DNA of 64,000 bases from Okapia johnstoni. Its lineage: Eukaryota; Chordata; Mammalia; Artiodactyla; Giraffidae. The DNA lies in contig CM044316.1 in NCBI GenBank assembly GCA_024291935.2, positions 69,766,501 through 69,830,500 of the forward strand. Reading direction: 5' to 3'. This document shows, piece by piece, positions 33,082 to 44,584 of the stretch. How positions within the stretch are numbered: position 1 is the first letter of the stretch; the number at the start of each line of letters is the position of its first letter. The position numbers were made by a program, and so were the translations under genes. The notes below the pieces were generated by a model, which was given only the letters and a program-made list of their open reading frames with translations, ran no database searches and was not told the origin of the DNA.

Positions 33082-33160
33082 AATAATCTCACCATCATTA
33101 TGTTCCAACGTCACCATTGTCAACATGCACTTAGCTATCATTTCAAATTATTGTATCAAT
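33082..33160 (+). repeat. Dispersed 79-bp duplication, copy A
   Basis: Aligns without gaps to 34691-34769 (copy B) with 10 mismatches, about 87% identity. The second half, from ttagctatcatttcaaatta onward, is the best preserved. I do not recognise the unit as an interspersed repeat. Confidence 0.8.
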
Positions 33161-33740
33161 AGTCAGCAGTTGGTATGAATGGAAAAATGAAAAGTTCTAA
33201 GGCTCGAGTGACTGAAAGTGGAGAAATACTAGCTTCATCCATCAAGAGGTGTATATTTAACTCAGAATAATGATAATTTCTTTTTCTTGATAAACAAAAT
33301 AAGACCTTAAGAAAAGGTCACTGCTTTGTAACTCTGAGGCTGAGTGTGGACATGTGTGAGCTTTTCCTCTCTCCCACAACCTTCGTCTACTTCCATCTTC
33401 CAAAGCACATGGCAAAGATTAAGGTCATAGGTGATTCTTGGGGAAAGGTGCTGTTGCAACCCGGGTGGATATCATTAGGGTGGGATGTACAAGGGTGAAG
33501 ATTACAATAAAAAAGAGACTTTGCTAAGGAATGGGGGACACTTGGATGTCATGCAATTCACACTGTAACTTACCTCTTTGATTTAGAGAAAAAGTAAGTA
33601 GTAATAACCAAGCCATGCTATTCTGAGCTATAAAACAGGGAGTCAGCATATACTTTAAGGGAGGAAGAGAACTTTTCAAATGTTGCAGAGTGTAAGACTT
33701 TTTCAGATAGTGAGAAGCTCCCCGTTCAGAGGCAGTATTT
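33161..33740. other. Single-copy stretch
   Basis: No feature recognised. Confidence 0.4.
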
Positions 33741-33744
33741 ATGG

Positions 33745-33880
33745 TCTACGTCTCAGTTGCCTCATCAGTAAAATGGGACAATTGCACCTACCCAGCTGGT
33801 GGCAGAGATTTTTTGCAACTTACTTTCTGATGACTATCCGTGAACCTATGTTGAACCTTTAAGGCACTGAATAGCATAGG
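33745..33880 (+). mobile_element. MIR fragment
   Basis: gtctcagttgcctcatcagt, aaaatgggacaattgcacct, then a degenerate 3' end with aaggcactgaatagcatagg. Confidence 0.6.
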
Positions 33881-34690
33881 TAAATGAAAACCAAATTTGA
33901 GAACATATGGATATTTGGGAGGGTGATTTTAAATAATTGAGACACATTTATCTTCTATTTTTGAAATGAGGTTCAGAATCAGCTGGAATTACAGTCTCAT
34001 CAGATACTTTGAACTTGCTGCAATTTAAATAGGCTCATTTGAGCAAAGTACAGTACATCGTTCATCTCCCAAGTTCAGCCAGTCGGCCCGCTGGATTAAC
34101 TGGTGATATCTTGATTGAGTATGATTCACCTTGCCTTATTTCTCTGTTGTTGGTAATTAAAAGCTGTCTGGTTTTATTCTCATGTAATGGTAAGTGAAGG
34201 GGTAGTGTCAGCCAGTCTTTTCCCATTCGCTTGTTGTTTGCAGCAGTGCAGAACTTTGGGATCACCATGAATTTTTAGCTGAAGATTTTGATAACCGAGT
34301 ATCAGTACAGATAGTATACTGATGTTTTGCATCTGGGAGCTGATACACAATCTCAGAGCCAGTTGGAAAACAATCCCCCGTGTAAATGGATACATTGGCG
34401 TGGATGACCTTATCCTTTCACTCTAGCTTTGAAAAACAAACACTTGAGGGAGTTGGTAGAAAATACCATCAACCGCAGGTTCCACAGTTCTCTGGAACTA
34501 GTACAAGTGCCTAACTTTACACAGGAAGGACAAGTCGTATCGAAGAAGCAGAAGGCAAAATGATAGTTAAAAGTTAGCCTCTCTCTAGTCTCTGTATGTT
34601 TTGTTCTGGCTCTTGAAGCTTTCCCTTCATTATGGTTTTAATCATCTCGATCAGCATTATTATAATCGCAAAATGTCAGCCTAAGAAAAT
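33881..34690. other. Repeat-free block, candidate conserved element
   Basis: About 800 bp without any repeat I recognise. The part at 34010-34440 is evenly complex, with scattered CpG and TAATTA-like words. Conservation is inferred only from repeat exclusion and texture. Confidence 0.3.
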
Positions 34691-34769
34691 GATAATCTCA
34701 TCGTCATTATGTTTCAATGTCACCTTTGTCAACTTGTGCTTAGCTATCATTTCAAATTACTGTATCAAT
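34691..34769 (+). repeat. Dispersed 79-bp duplication, copy B
   Basis: Partner of 33082-33160, same orientation, 1.6 kb apart. It could be a local duplication or two members of a repeat family I do not know. Confidence 0.8.
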
Positions 34770-35620
34770 GCTGTAATTAGATATAATTTGTGATATGACC
34801 AGCATTCACAGGTGAGTGGTTTTTCAAAAAATCCCACACCAACTGAAATAGTTTATTATTATAGATCTTTTCTTTCAGAAACAAATATGTGTAATGTGGG
34901 CTCTCCCTTCAGAAATATTTCATATCAAAATGTTACATTTTATGAATACAACATGAATTAATATTTATGACTTGAATATTATAGCCAGTGTGTGTGAGCT
35001 TGAAGCTCTGAAACCTCTATCCCATTCTTATAGTTCTTTTTTTCTTAATACGAAAATGGCATATGGAGGTTTTCTAGGACTGTCCTCATGCATACAATTA
35101 ATTAAATTCAAATGTCTCTCTTTTACTAGTCAAATTTCTTATTGAAATTGACCATTCTGTAATGATTTCTACTATTTCGTTACAGAGAATCATAGGTTTA
35201 AGATACTTTCCACTCTATTAAGTTCTCTTTTGAACCAAGATAAGATTAAGGTATAGGAGAGGAAGGAAAGTGATAATTTAGAGAAAGGTTTTTCTACCTT
35301 CCCTTATGGGAAGAAGTCTAGGCTAAAAAGTAAAACTGGTTGATCGAGCATAAAAGTGATTCATAAAATATGACATCTCTTTAACATTGAGGAAAAAAAA
35401 AACTCTTTCCTTCATTGAGTGCTTTCTTCCATATGCAAAATATTGACACATCCCTATTATATCAAACAAAAGCCTTCGTTCAGAGAGATAATTTTATAGA
35501 GCAGCTGGTATCATGTGATCTTATTAATATTTATGAAATATGATAATAATATGGAAAAGGGGGAACTGGAATACCGCCCTATCTTTCTAGACCCTATTCA
35601 TTTCAGCTTCAAAATGTTTT
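34770..35620. other. Repeat-free AT-rich stretch
   Basis: No repeat or gene recognised, apart from A-runs. Confidence 0.4.
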
Positions 35621-35770
35621 TTCATTTCACACATCAGACGCTAATTAGCAAATATCTAATTAGTGTTAGAAGATTAATCGCTCTTGGGAGTTGTTGAGGC
35701 TTTGAGCTTTCATGCATGCAAAAACAGTGCCACTTTAGGTGCATTTGTTAAGGTACAGTAACTTTAAATG
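35621..35770. promoter_or_regulatory. Cluster of homeodomain-type palindromic sites
   Basis: CTAATTAG occurs at 35641-35648 and 35656-35663, and GATTAATC at 35672-35679: three palindromic TAAT sites within 39 bp. CATGCATGCAAAA-like octamer-type words follow at about 35712-35723. Paired TAAT sites are typical of paired-class homeodomain dimer binding. The surrounding DNA is repeat-free. Enhancer function is inference. Confidence 0.35.
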
Positions 35771-35899
35771 ATACAACTTTTAGTTTTCTTTGAAAAAATT
35801 TTAAGTTACAGCAGTGGAGGCAGTTTAAGCTCTAGTAAAGAGAGATTGAGGAATATACAATTGGAAAGGTAAAAATGACACCACTGAGACCCACATGTT

Positions 35900-36040
35900 C
35901 AATCCAGTCACCAAATGTTAGCAAGAGCCTGCTCTATTTTAGGCACTGTGGGAGGCCCTCAGAAGACCCAGAGAACCAAAAAAAAAAAAAAAAAAAATGC
36001 AACCCCTGACCTCCAGATGCTTCAAAAATTAAAGGAGAGG
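35900..36040 (-). mobile_element. L2 LINE fragment
   Basis: Antisense: gcctgctctattttaggcac, tgtgggaggccctcagaaga, then after an A-run (35978 on) cccctgacctccagatgctt. Confidence 0.65.
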
Positions 36041-36368
36041 TTTGCAAGTGAAGGCCCCAGGGCCAAATTCAGTCAGCCATAGTGTTTCTGTATAACTGTA
36101 AACTAAGAATGGTTTCTATATTTTTCAAATGGTTGGAAAAAAAAAAAAAACCAAGAACCAAGAGGGATATTTCATGACACATGAAAATTAAATGAAATTC
36201 AAATTTCAGCGTCCATAAATTTTTTTTGTTGGATCACAGCCATGCTTATTCATTTATGTACTGTCTATGGCTGTTTTTGCCTACCACGGCAGAGTTGAGA
36301 AGTTACAACAGAGACCATATGGCTCTCAAAGTCTAAAATATTTATTCTCTGGCCCTTTACAGGAAAAA
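36041..36368. mobile_element. hAT-type DNA transposon
   Basis: It runs from gcaagtgaaggccccagggc and caaattcagtcagccatagt through ttggatcacagccatgctta, tgtactgtctatggctgttt, cggcagagttgagaagttac and ccatatggctctcaaagtct to ctctggccctttacagg. The order is that of a widespread mammalian non-autonomous hAT-type element. The subfamily is not certain. Confidence 0.7.
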
Positions 36369-36444
36369 AAAATTTTCCCATCCCCAAATTAAAAGCTAAA
36401 TATCTTGATATAGTAGAGTAGTTTGGGGAATCAAGTAGATTGAT

Positions 36445-36645
36445 AGAAGTTCTATACTCTGTTAGCTTTGTGACTTGGGGTAGGTGATTTAAAATTTCTT
36501 AGCCTCAGTTGATAATATAGAAATTATTAATCTCTTCATAGATCTACAAAAACTGAGACTTTTTAGAACTAAATAAAACTACTTAAATAAAATACTTCAT
36601 TTGGCACTTGATTCATGGTAGATAAACAGTAAAAGTTACTCCCCT
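36445..36645 (+). mobile_element. MIR SINE
   Basis: Sense: ctgttagctttgtgacttgg, ggtaggtgatttaaaatttc, ttagcctcagttgataatat, then tggcacttgattcatggtag and taaacagtaaaagttac. Confidence 0.7.
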
Positions 36646-37158
36646 AGATCCCAACCCTTCCTAAAAACAAAATAAAGTTAGATTTCTTTATTAGTTCTCC
36701 TTCTCATCCTCTTTCTTAAAAAGGTTTCTAAATGGAAAGATGAATGGTCCAGAACTTGGAGCAGTGTTAATTCTTCACCCAATTCATGAATAAGATGGGG
36801 AAAGTGATAGGTACTAAACTCAAATGGTCTCGCTGGAGATTTCTGCTTCTAATAGTATAGTACTTCATCCCCATCTTGTCCCCAAATGCCCTTACGCATC
36901 AGTTCCTCTTTCTAATAAAACTTGAAGGAAGGAAGTAGCCAGGAAAAATTTATTGTTAATGTAAGTTCCAATGATGTTCTTATGTCTTTTACTCATAAAA
37001 AAAATCTCTCTTTTTGTACCATGTTCCTGTTTGCAATTCATAGCTGTCAGATCTTTCATTTAAGTACACACATATTAAATTTATTGACTGTATCCTGCAG
37101 AGTTAATGATGGGTAACTCATTAAATGCCACAGGGAGCCTATCTTTTATAAGGAAAAT
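36646..37158. other. Single-copy stretch
   Basis: No feature recognised. Confidence 0.4.
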
Positions 37159-37211
37159 TTGTGTGTGTGTGTGTGTGTGTGGTTTTGTTTTTTTGTTTGT
37201 TTGTTTGTTTT
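37159..37211. repeat. (TG)n then (TTTG)n microsatellite
   Basis: A TG run (37159-37182) is followed by TTTG units to 37211. Confidence 0.95.
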
Positions 37212-37326
37212 CAGAGAGTGAGGTGTTTTAGGAGGAAGGATTGAGATAAACTGAAAAGTTAAAAAAAAATAGTTCTGTAGCTGAAAAATCTCTGTGTTTC
37301 AGAGCAGCAGGAATTTTAATCAAGAC

Positions 37327-37327
<1 letters not shown>

Positions 37328-37359
<32 letters not shown>
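37328..37359. repeat. (CA)n microsatellite
   Basis: About 16 CA units; 150 bp from the preceding TG array but on the complementary pattern. Confidence 0.95.
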
Positions 37360-37361
<2 letters not shown>

Positions 37362-38190
37362 CCATCAAATCTCAGTGATGTAAATAGTAAGATTGGCTTC
37401 TAGAATCAATATATCTACACTGGAATTTGGCCATAATTCAAATTGCTTTATATATTCCTAGAAAACAAGACTACAAACTACAGAAAGCATATAAAGTGAG
37501 GTTTAAGCTGAAGATATAATGGCCTCCATTTTATCTCTCTGAGGGTTGTGAGCAATGTTAATACATTTTCTCTGAAATAACATGCATTAGGAAAATATTT
37601 GGAAATAATGTTGATTTTAGGTAACCAACACCTAAGTCAATAATTTGAAAAATGAGATCACAGTGACACTTAGCATATAATCACATACCATGCAGTACAG
37701 ACAAGAGTTGCTTTGGGTGGTTGCTCTCAAGGCAGCAGAACAGGATATGCTGGTGTCCTAGAATAGCCCCACTTTACTCCCTGGTCACTCCGTGCACTTA
37801 AGGTAACCCACTCAATCTGGAAGTGCTCTGGGCAGTGGGCAAGTTGTATTAGAGAGAGTGACAGCAGGTGGATGGAGGTAGGGTGGGATGAAGGATCTTC
37901 TGCCAGTGGGTGAGAGGGGCTGGGAGCCCTTAAACTCTACCATCAAGAGGGTTTTTTCCTACCACACTTAAAAGCCAAATAGAGGGGGGAAAAAGGAAAG
38001 TGACTATAAAAACAAATATAGGAAATTGGTCACAAAGAAAGTTCTCTTTATTGAAGAGAAGATGTTCCCAACCAGGCAGGTGGTTTAACACATTTTTCAA
38101 GAACCTTTGTACATATGAACCATACTGAGATTTATAAACATTGTCTGGCCCCCACAGAAGCTTACCATCAAGTGATTTCTTGGTGTCTTT
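37360..38190. other. Single-copy stretch
   Basis: No gene or repeat recognised. Confidence 0.4.
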
Positions 38191-38364
38191 GAATCTGAAT
38201 GATATTAGTTATTTAAAAATACAGGTTACTGGGTTCTCTCCCCATCTGCCTCTATGGGGTCAGGCACTGGAATCTGAATAATGTTAGTTATTTAAAAATA
38301 CAGGTTACTGGGTTCTGTCCCCATCTGCCTCTATGGGGTCAGGCCCTGGAATCTGAATAATAGT
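38191..38364. repeat. 79-bp tandem duplication (2.2 copies)
   Basis: Units begin gaatctgaat at 38191, 38270 and 38349, an exact 79-bp spacing. The two full copies differ at about four positions. Recent and local; the unit is not a known repeat to me. Confidence 0.93.
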
Positions 38365-38820
38365 GAGTTTCTCAAGGGATTCTTAAGTGCCTTAAAGTTT
38401 GAGAAGAGAAAAGTATCTCTGGGTCATTTTCAAATAGAAAAAAAAAAAAATAACCAGTTGTTTGTTCCACATAGGTTTTGCATTGTCCTTACCTACTCCT
38501 GCATCCATAAAGCTATCTCTCATTGTATTGTGCTTTATTCCCCCCCTGAGCAAGAACTTTAACTTTGCTTACCATTATATCCTCCAGTTTCTTCCTGTCA
38601 ACCACAAATGGCTTTTGCAGTGGAAATGTAAAAGATTATATACAGCCAGTAATGAGTTAGAAGTCATTCACACAAGATGCCAGAATAGCATGAAGTCACA
38701 GTCATTTCTTGCTGTTTTCCAAATCACCCTGGAGCTCAAGGACTTGTGAGTCAACCTGGCAGTGGACTCCACTGGCATCAGTCACATGTCATCTCAGGGC
38801 TTCAGTGGAGGTTGATCAGT
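38365..38820. other. Single-copy stretch
   Basis: No feature recognised; a 95-codon plus frame at 38462-38749 has no motif. Confidence 0.4.
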
Positions 38821-38823
38821 CTA

Positions 38824-39212
38824 AGGCAGTTATTCTCAATGTGCATCATTGGACCAGTATCATCACCATCATCACTGGGGAAGCTGTTAGAAATAAAGTT
38901 TAGTCACTCAGTCATGTACAACTCTTTTGCAACCCTATGGACTGTAGCCCACCAGGTTCCTCTGTCCATGGAATTTTCCAGGCAAGAATACTGGAGTGGG
39001 TTGCATTTCCTCCTCCAGGGGATCTTCCCAACCTAGGGATCAAACGCATATCTCCTGCATTGGCAGGTGGATTCTTTACCACTGAGCCACCAAAGAAGCC
39101 CTGATCCCAGAGCTGCTGAATCAAAAATTCTAAGCATGGGGCCCAGAAATCTGATTTAATAAGTCCTCCAAGTGGTTCCAACACACACTCATGCTTAGGA
39201 ACTCTGGTTTAG
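38824..39212. mobile_element. MER5-like hAT element split by Bov-tA
   Basis: Left: ggcagttattctcaatgtgc, atcactggggaagctgttag. Right: agagctgctgaatcaaaaat, ggggcccagaaatctgattt, aataagtcctccaagtggtt, catgcttaggaactctggtt. Ends are complementary as in short Charlie elements. Confidence 0.78.
38900..39100 (-). mobile_element. Bov-tA SINE in MER5
   Basis: Antisense full-length pattern (tagtcactcagtcatgtaca to gccaccaaagaagcc), inserted into the hAT element around it. Confidence 0.93.
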
Positions 39213-39631
39213 GGAGGATTAGATGGGGAGCTCATTGCAATTCCAAGTGGTTTCATTCTCCTACAGGCTAGCCTGAGCTTTCTCAGATGATGATACCACC
39301 TTTCAATAGGGTAAAATCAGACATTGAAAGGCCTCTTGTGGCCTAGGGCCAGAAGCTATTGGTTAAATGTTTTAAATCTATTGGTTAAAGTAAATCACAA
39401 GGCCAGCCCAAATTGAAGGGGAATAAAAATAGATTCTACTTCCTGTTGAGAGGAATGACAAAGCCACATAGCAAAAAGGCATGGGTACAGAAATGGGAAC
39501 AAATGTTTTGGCATCTTTGCAATCTACTGCACTAAGTAATAACATAATTGACCTCAATGCCTTATTCTCCCAAGATTTCCCAACATGGTCCTCAAGGATT
39601 TTTACCTTCTATGCAAAATACAGTGCTGATT
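39213..39631. other. Single-copy stretch
   Basis: No gene, and no repeat called. Confidence 0.4.
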
Positions 39632-40088
39632 GTGTGAGTTTCCTTGGGCTGCCATGACAAATAACACCAACTTGGCCTAAAACAACGGAAATTTTGCTCA
39701 GACAGTTCTAGAATCTGGATGTTCAAAATCAATGTGTCAGTAAGACCATTCTCACTCTGAAGCCTCTGGGGGAAAATCTATTCTTTGCCTCTTCCTCGTT
39801 CCTGGTGGTTGGCAAACAGTTATGAGTTTTTGCTGGCTTGCACCCCTCCAGTCTTTGCCTCTGTTGTCACATGGGGTACTCCTGGTGTCTTCACATCATC
39901 TTGGAGGACACCAGTCACATTGGATTAAGGATCCAGCCTAATTCAGTATGACCATATCTTAATTAAAATAATTACATCTGCAGTGATCCTATTTCCCGAT
40001 GCAGTCACAGTGTGAGATGCTGGGGATGAGGACTTGAACATTTCTTTTGGGGAGGAGACAATTCAACTCAAGACTCTCACCTAGGTTT
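39632..40088 (-). mobile_element. MLT1-type LTR (ERVL-MaLR)
   Basis: Antisense: ttccttgggctgccatgaca and ggcctaaaacaacggaaatt at the left; gtcttcacatcatcttggag, gacaccagtcacattggatt, atcttaattaaaataattac and acaattcaactcaagactct at the right. Solo LTR; no internal genes. Confidence 0.82.
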
Positions 40089-40612
40089 CAGCTATATTTT
40101 ATGATATATAGAATCAAGGAGTAACTCTGTACTGGGAGGAAGGATGGATTCCAAAGGGTTTAATTACCTTTTAATTCACTGCCTGATTGTGTATAGTTGA
40201 CCCTCTTGTGTGAATAGATAAATAAATGTTTCATTGTTTAGTGATGGACGGACATGAAGCCCAGGAGGAAATGTCAGCATAGAATGGGATGCTTATGATG
40301 GAAAATCCACAGAAGATGTTATCTTCATGAGCTGTGTATTGTAAAGTGTCCTATTACACAGCATGGAAATCAATGGTAGCATAACAATTAGTGTAATAAT
40401 ACCAGGAGCACATTTACAATATCATGTAATAGCTTGGAAATATTGATAGCTGCAACAGGATGTATGTAGCTTCAATTGTGTAAAGTTAAGGTTTTACATC
40501 ATCTTCCCTGAAACTTATCAGGACACTTTTATGCCTTCTTATGTAATAAGCCTTTGGGTTTTAGAACACGTACACCTGTCTATCTATATGTATGATTACA
40601 TAGAACTGTATC
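40089..40612. other. Single-copy stretch
   Basis: Repeat-free as far as I can tell. Evenly AT-rich, no gene. Confidence 0.4.
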
Positions 40613-40614
40613 AA

Positions 40615-40880
40615 TATATTCTTTCATTCATTTATTCATCCATCTATGATCCATTCTTTCATTCAAAAAATGTGACCTGAGTGCCTACTGGGAGACTTAG
40701 GAATCAGAAATAATGAAATAATAACGAAACAAATTTTTTGCCCTGAACTCATGGGGCTGATATTCAAAAGGGGGACATAAAATTAAAAAAAAAAATGCAA
40801 CATAAAACACAATTTCAGACAATAAAATGTGCTATGAAGAAATACATGTGTAATTGGGGCATGGAATTAATAGTTGTTCA
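40615..40880 (-). mobile_element. L2 LINE fragment
   Basis: Antisense: attcatttattcatccatct, aaaatgtgacctgagtgcct, actgggagacttaggaatca, gccctgaactcatggggctg, then gtgctatgaagaaatacatg. Confidence 0.7.
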
Positions 40881-41030
40881 AATAACTAATTATCATGTGA
40901 AAGCATCTTTTACAAAGGTTTGTTTTTACTATAGTAGCATCCAAATATGTAGTCCACCATCACCATCAACAATATAGTCATTTCTCAGTGACTCTTTTTG
41001 AATTATTGGAAATATTTTCCAACTGATGCT

Positions 41031-41243
41031 TTGTATGTGTGTGCTTAGTTGCGAAGCTGTGTCCAACTCTTTGAGACCCCACGGACTGTAGCCCACCAGG
41101 CTCCTCTGTCCATGACATTTCCCAGGCAAGAATACTGGAGTGAGTTGTCATTTCCTTCTCCAGGGGATCTTCCTGACTCAGGGATCAAACCCACGTCTCC
41201 TGCATCATAGGCAGGTTCTTTACCACTGAGCCACCAGGGAAGT
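41031..41243 (-). mobile_element. Bov-tA SINE
   Basis: Antisense, full length. Flanks ccaactgatgct (41019-41030) and ccagttgatgct (41244-41255) form a 12-bp target-site duplication with two mismatches. Confidence 0.95.
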
Positions 41244-41294
41244 CCAGTTGATGCTAATCAATTTCAATAATCGAGCTTGTTGTGAGTGTGTATA

Positions 41295-41440
41295 CGCTAT
41301 GAATATAAAGAGCATGGATTTTGGATTCTGAGAAGCGTGGGTTTGAACTGAGACTTGGCAGTGTGGTTATTTACTCTCTGAGTTTAGTAAATGCCTTCAT
41401 TAAATGAAGATAATAATGCTAAGTTCTTAGCTTGTTCTAA
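41295..41440 (+). mobile_element. MIR SINE
   Basis: Sense head and middle: agagcatggattttggattc, gcgtgggtttgaactgagac, then ctctctgagtttagtaaatg. Confidence 0.68.
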
Positions 41441-41690
41441 TGCTTGTGACATATGTGACACTGTTAACCATGTTATTTGGCTTAATACATATTTTTACTT
41501 GTTTATTTTCTTTATCGTTTCATTCAAGCAATTGGATCTTTTTTGATGGTATTTTAAAATGGCCACTTAAAGAAATAGACTTACTAGGACAGATCAATCA
41601 AATATCTTCCTCTCTTAAATGATGTCAAACACCTGTGTACAATGGGAGTCAACAATGAGAGCATTATCTTGCTGGATAAACATATTACTG

Positions 41691-41812
41691 GAATTCCCTG
41701 GCAGCCCAGTGGTTAAGGCTCTGTGCTTCCAATCCAGGGAGCACAAGTTCAATCCCTGGTCTGGGAACTAAGATCCCACAACTCATGTCACAGGAAAAGA
41801 AAAAAAAAATTG
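41691..41812 (+). mobile_element. CHR-2-type tRNA SINE
   Basis: ctggaattccctggcagccc, agtggttaaggctctgtgct, gttcaatccctggtctggga, aactaagatcccacaactca, then an A-rich tail. Confidence 0.92.
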
Positions 41813-42334
41813 TCATTCTTCCCACATGAAGAAAACATCCACAGTTAATTTTTACATCTTCAAAAATGTATGACTTCTCCATCATGCATTATATACCAAA
41901 TACAATAAAAAGGCAAAAAAACATTTACGTTAAAATCTCATTCATGCTTTCACATAATATTTATGGTTTTCTATGTTGATGGATACATCCAAAGTTTTGC
42001 GAATCCTTTAAAAAGCACTTTAAACAGTACCTTGCATTAGAATGGCATTTTTATCTTCTTAATTTGGGCATAATAATCTTGATTATATCTGCTACCCAGA
42101 CTGTTGGACAAGGTTCTCTTTTATCCCCTCCAAGGGTAAATTAAGACCATGCTTGTAAACTTCATAGGTTATCCAAACCAATGACAGCAATAATATTGGT
42201 AAGGAAAAAACTTGGTTTTGTGAAGTAGGATGCATCTCCAAGTGTAATAATTATTTTGCAAATGATAACATTGTTAGAAAAAAAGTAACATGTATATTTA
42301 CCACAAATGAAGCAGCTCACCCCATGCTCAGCTC
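41813..42334. other. Single-copy stretch
   Basis: No feature recognised. Confidence 0.4.
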
Positions 42335-42500
42335 AGTTCGATGAATTAGGAAGTGTTATCAGCATTTTCCAGATGGGGTGTATGAGACCCTGGGAAATTA
42401 TATAACTTATCCAAATACATGGGTCAGAAAGTGGGAAAGCAGAGATCTGAACTCTATTACTCTTCCTCTGGCATCTCTGTGCTTCATCATCATGCCGTAT
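42335..42500 (-). mobile_element. MIR SINE
   Basis: Antisense: gtgttatcagcattttccag, atggggtgtatgagaccctg, tataacttatccaaatacat, gcagagatctgaactctatt. Confidence 0.75.
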
Positions 42501-43605
42501 AGACCACCTGAGGGAGAATGCATGGGGCTGAGCGATTTGTGTCAGTTGCTGTAGATCTAGACATGGAAAGTTCTCTATTTTTTTTTTTTTTTTGTCAGAA
42601 GGTAGTATCTGACTTGTAAAATATCCCTCCATTAAGTGAGCCATTGTCTTCTAGAATTATCCCTCATAAATGGCATGACCTGCCCAGAAGCCTTACAGTG
42701 TGAACTTCATATTGCTGAGGTTTCAGTCCCTGACCAGAAAGGAAATCTTTATTTGAGACATGGAGCCTGGGGCTCTGATTGCTCAGACCTCTCCAGGATG
42801 CCCAGCTCGAAGTCCTTGCTGACCGTTGAACTGAACATTGAAGTGACAGAAGGTTGCACAGAAGGTAAATATTCTTTGAGATGTAAGCCTGAGTTAGGAA
42901 GGAGCAGGTAGGACTGATTGTGAATGGGTGCCTACATATGAGAGACTCGTGATCTCGCTGTCCGACAGAGCAATGTTGGCAGGGACTCTGACTTAAAAGA
43001 GAAGAGGACACCCTTCAGGGCAGAAATAATAACAACTAAGCATCAGGGCTTCCATGGTCCCTTGGCTTTCTTCCACACTCAGAGACTGAACTAATCTCTC
43101 TGTCAACTTCAGTGTGTTAATTTACAGCTTAACACCCTCAGGCCGTATTTCTCTCCCCTTCCCATAAGTGACACCTCAGTCATCTCGCCAGCCTCCTCTC
43201 CTGGGTAATCTGGGAACAGAGGCAGCACTTATCTCGCCTTCAAAGGGGCAGTCACACTGACTGCACTTGATACATTCATAACATGACAGTGTAAAGTACA
43301 GGGTCATTCTAATGGGACTTGAACTTGAAGTCCACTTATTTTGGTAGACTAGTGTCTCTCTGTCAGTGGGCTCCGGTTTGGGGTATTTGCTCTTCAGGCT
43401 TCACTAGGAACAGTGGCATGTGAAGGAAAGAGAATGATTTTGACCTTGTTGAGGCTTCTCAACCACATTTAGTTTGGGAAAATATTGTGAAATATTTATC
43501 TTAGTTTTTTAAAAATCTTCTTTTCCTAATTCATGCCAAAATACAGAAACTATGTTGGCTCTAAATGTGGAACCACCTGGTAGAGCTGCCAGAGACTCTA
43601 GAATT
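42501..43605. other. 1.1-kb repeat-free region
   Basis: No repeat recognised apart from a T-run at 42578-42593. Open frames overlap on both strands (42636-42911 plus; 42664-43011 minus), and the sequence agAAGgtaaat near 42866 looks like a splice donor, but nothing matches a protein family. I do not call an exon. CpG and GATA-like words occur at 43140-43250. Confidence 0.35.
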
Positions 43606-43607
43606 TA

Positions 43608-43700
43608 AATAATTTAACATTTTCTTTACAGATGTGTAAACTGAGGCCTGGCTAGGTCATAAACCAGGTGCAAGGTCACCCGATTAAATAATGGTAGTCG
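43608..43700 (-). mobile_element. MIR fragment
   Basis: Antisense: ttctttacagatgtgtaaac, tgaggcctggctaggtcata, gcaaggtcacccgattaaat. Confidence 0.7.
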
Positions 43701-43867
43701 TTTAAATATTCTCTAAGAACCAAAGATGTGGATATATCAACTAAATTCATTTGTTCTACATTTTAAATTGCTTCTATTTCTCTGTTCTGTTATATTCCAC
43801 CTTATTCTTCAATCCTTCCATTTAAAGAGAGGAGAGGAAAAGAAAGAAACAAGGATAAGAGGAAAAA

Positions 43868-43925
43868 TACATTCCTTACATTACACTACATTCCCTACAT
43901 TACAATACATTCCTTACTTACATTT
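43868..43925. repeat. Short tandem repeat, about 22-bp unit
   Basis: Units of acattccttacattacacta type occur about two and a half times, with small changes. Confidence 0.75.
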
Positions 43926-44581
43926 GGTATAAGGTATCTTAACACCAAATCAAAAACCCACACTTAATTCCTCAGGGCACTTTCCCAGAGCAAATCACAG
44001 AACTTTCCCCTAAATAATTATTAAGCAGGTTCAAGGAATAAGGACTGTGGCCGTTTGTTGATTCCTGATTTTTATTCCTAGATTTATCACTCCCCAGGAT
44101 GAGAGGTTTGCAAGAAGCGCTACATTTGTAAAATGACTAGAATAATTTTAGCCACCTAAGGGATTCAGTGACTGTTTAATACCACACAGGACTCTGAGAT
44201 AGTCAGATGAAAGGTGCTTTAGAAGGCAGACATGATTACTAGATTAGAGTTTCAGAGAGTGAGAAAGGAATCTTTATGTTGACAGGTTTTTTTTTTTTCT
44301 TATTCTTTTTTGCAGTTAAGAAATTGTTTTTCCTTACCAATTTCTTCAATTTCAGATCCTGTCCTTGACTTGGTACGGCTCTCGTGAGGAGGACTGTGTG
44401 TTAGTATAAACTGCCTAGCTCCCTTTTGGATGTTTTTCCAATATGCATTTTAGCCTCTTCGAATTCACTAGGCTAATTTTCCTCATTTCCCATGGTTGTG
44501 ATGTTTATAAAGTAAAATACAATTACCTGGGGATAGTGTTCTGTAACTCAGTATTTATTATGTGTCACAGAGGCACACACA

Positions 44582-44584
<3 letters not shown>
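43926..44584. other. Single-copy stretch
   Basis: No feature recognised. Confidence 0.4.
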
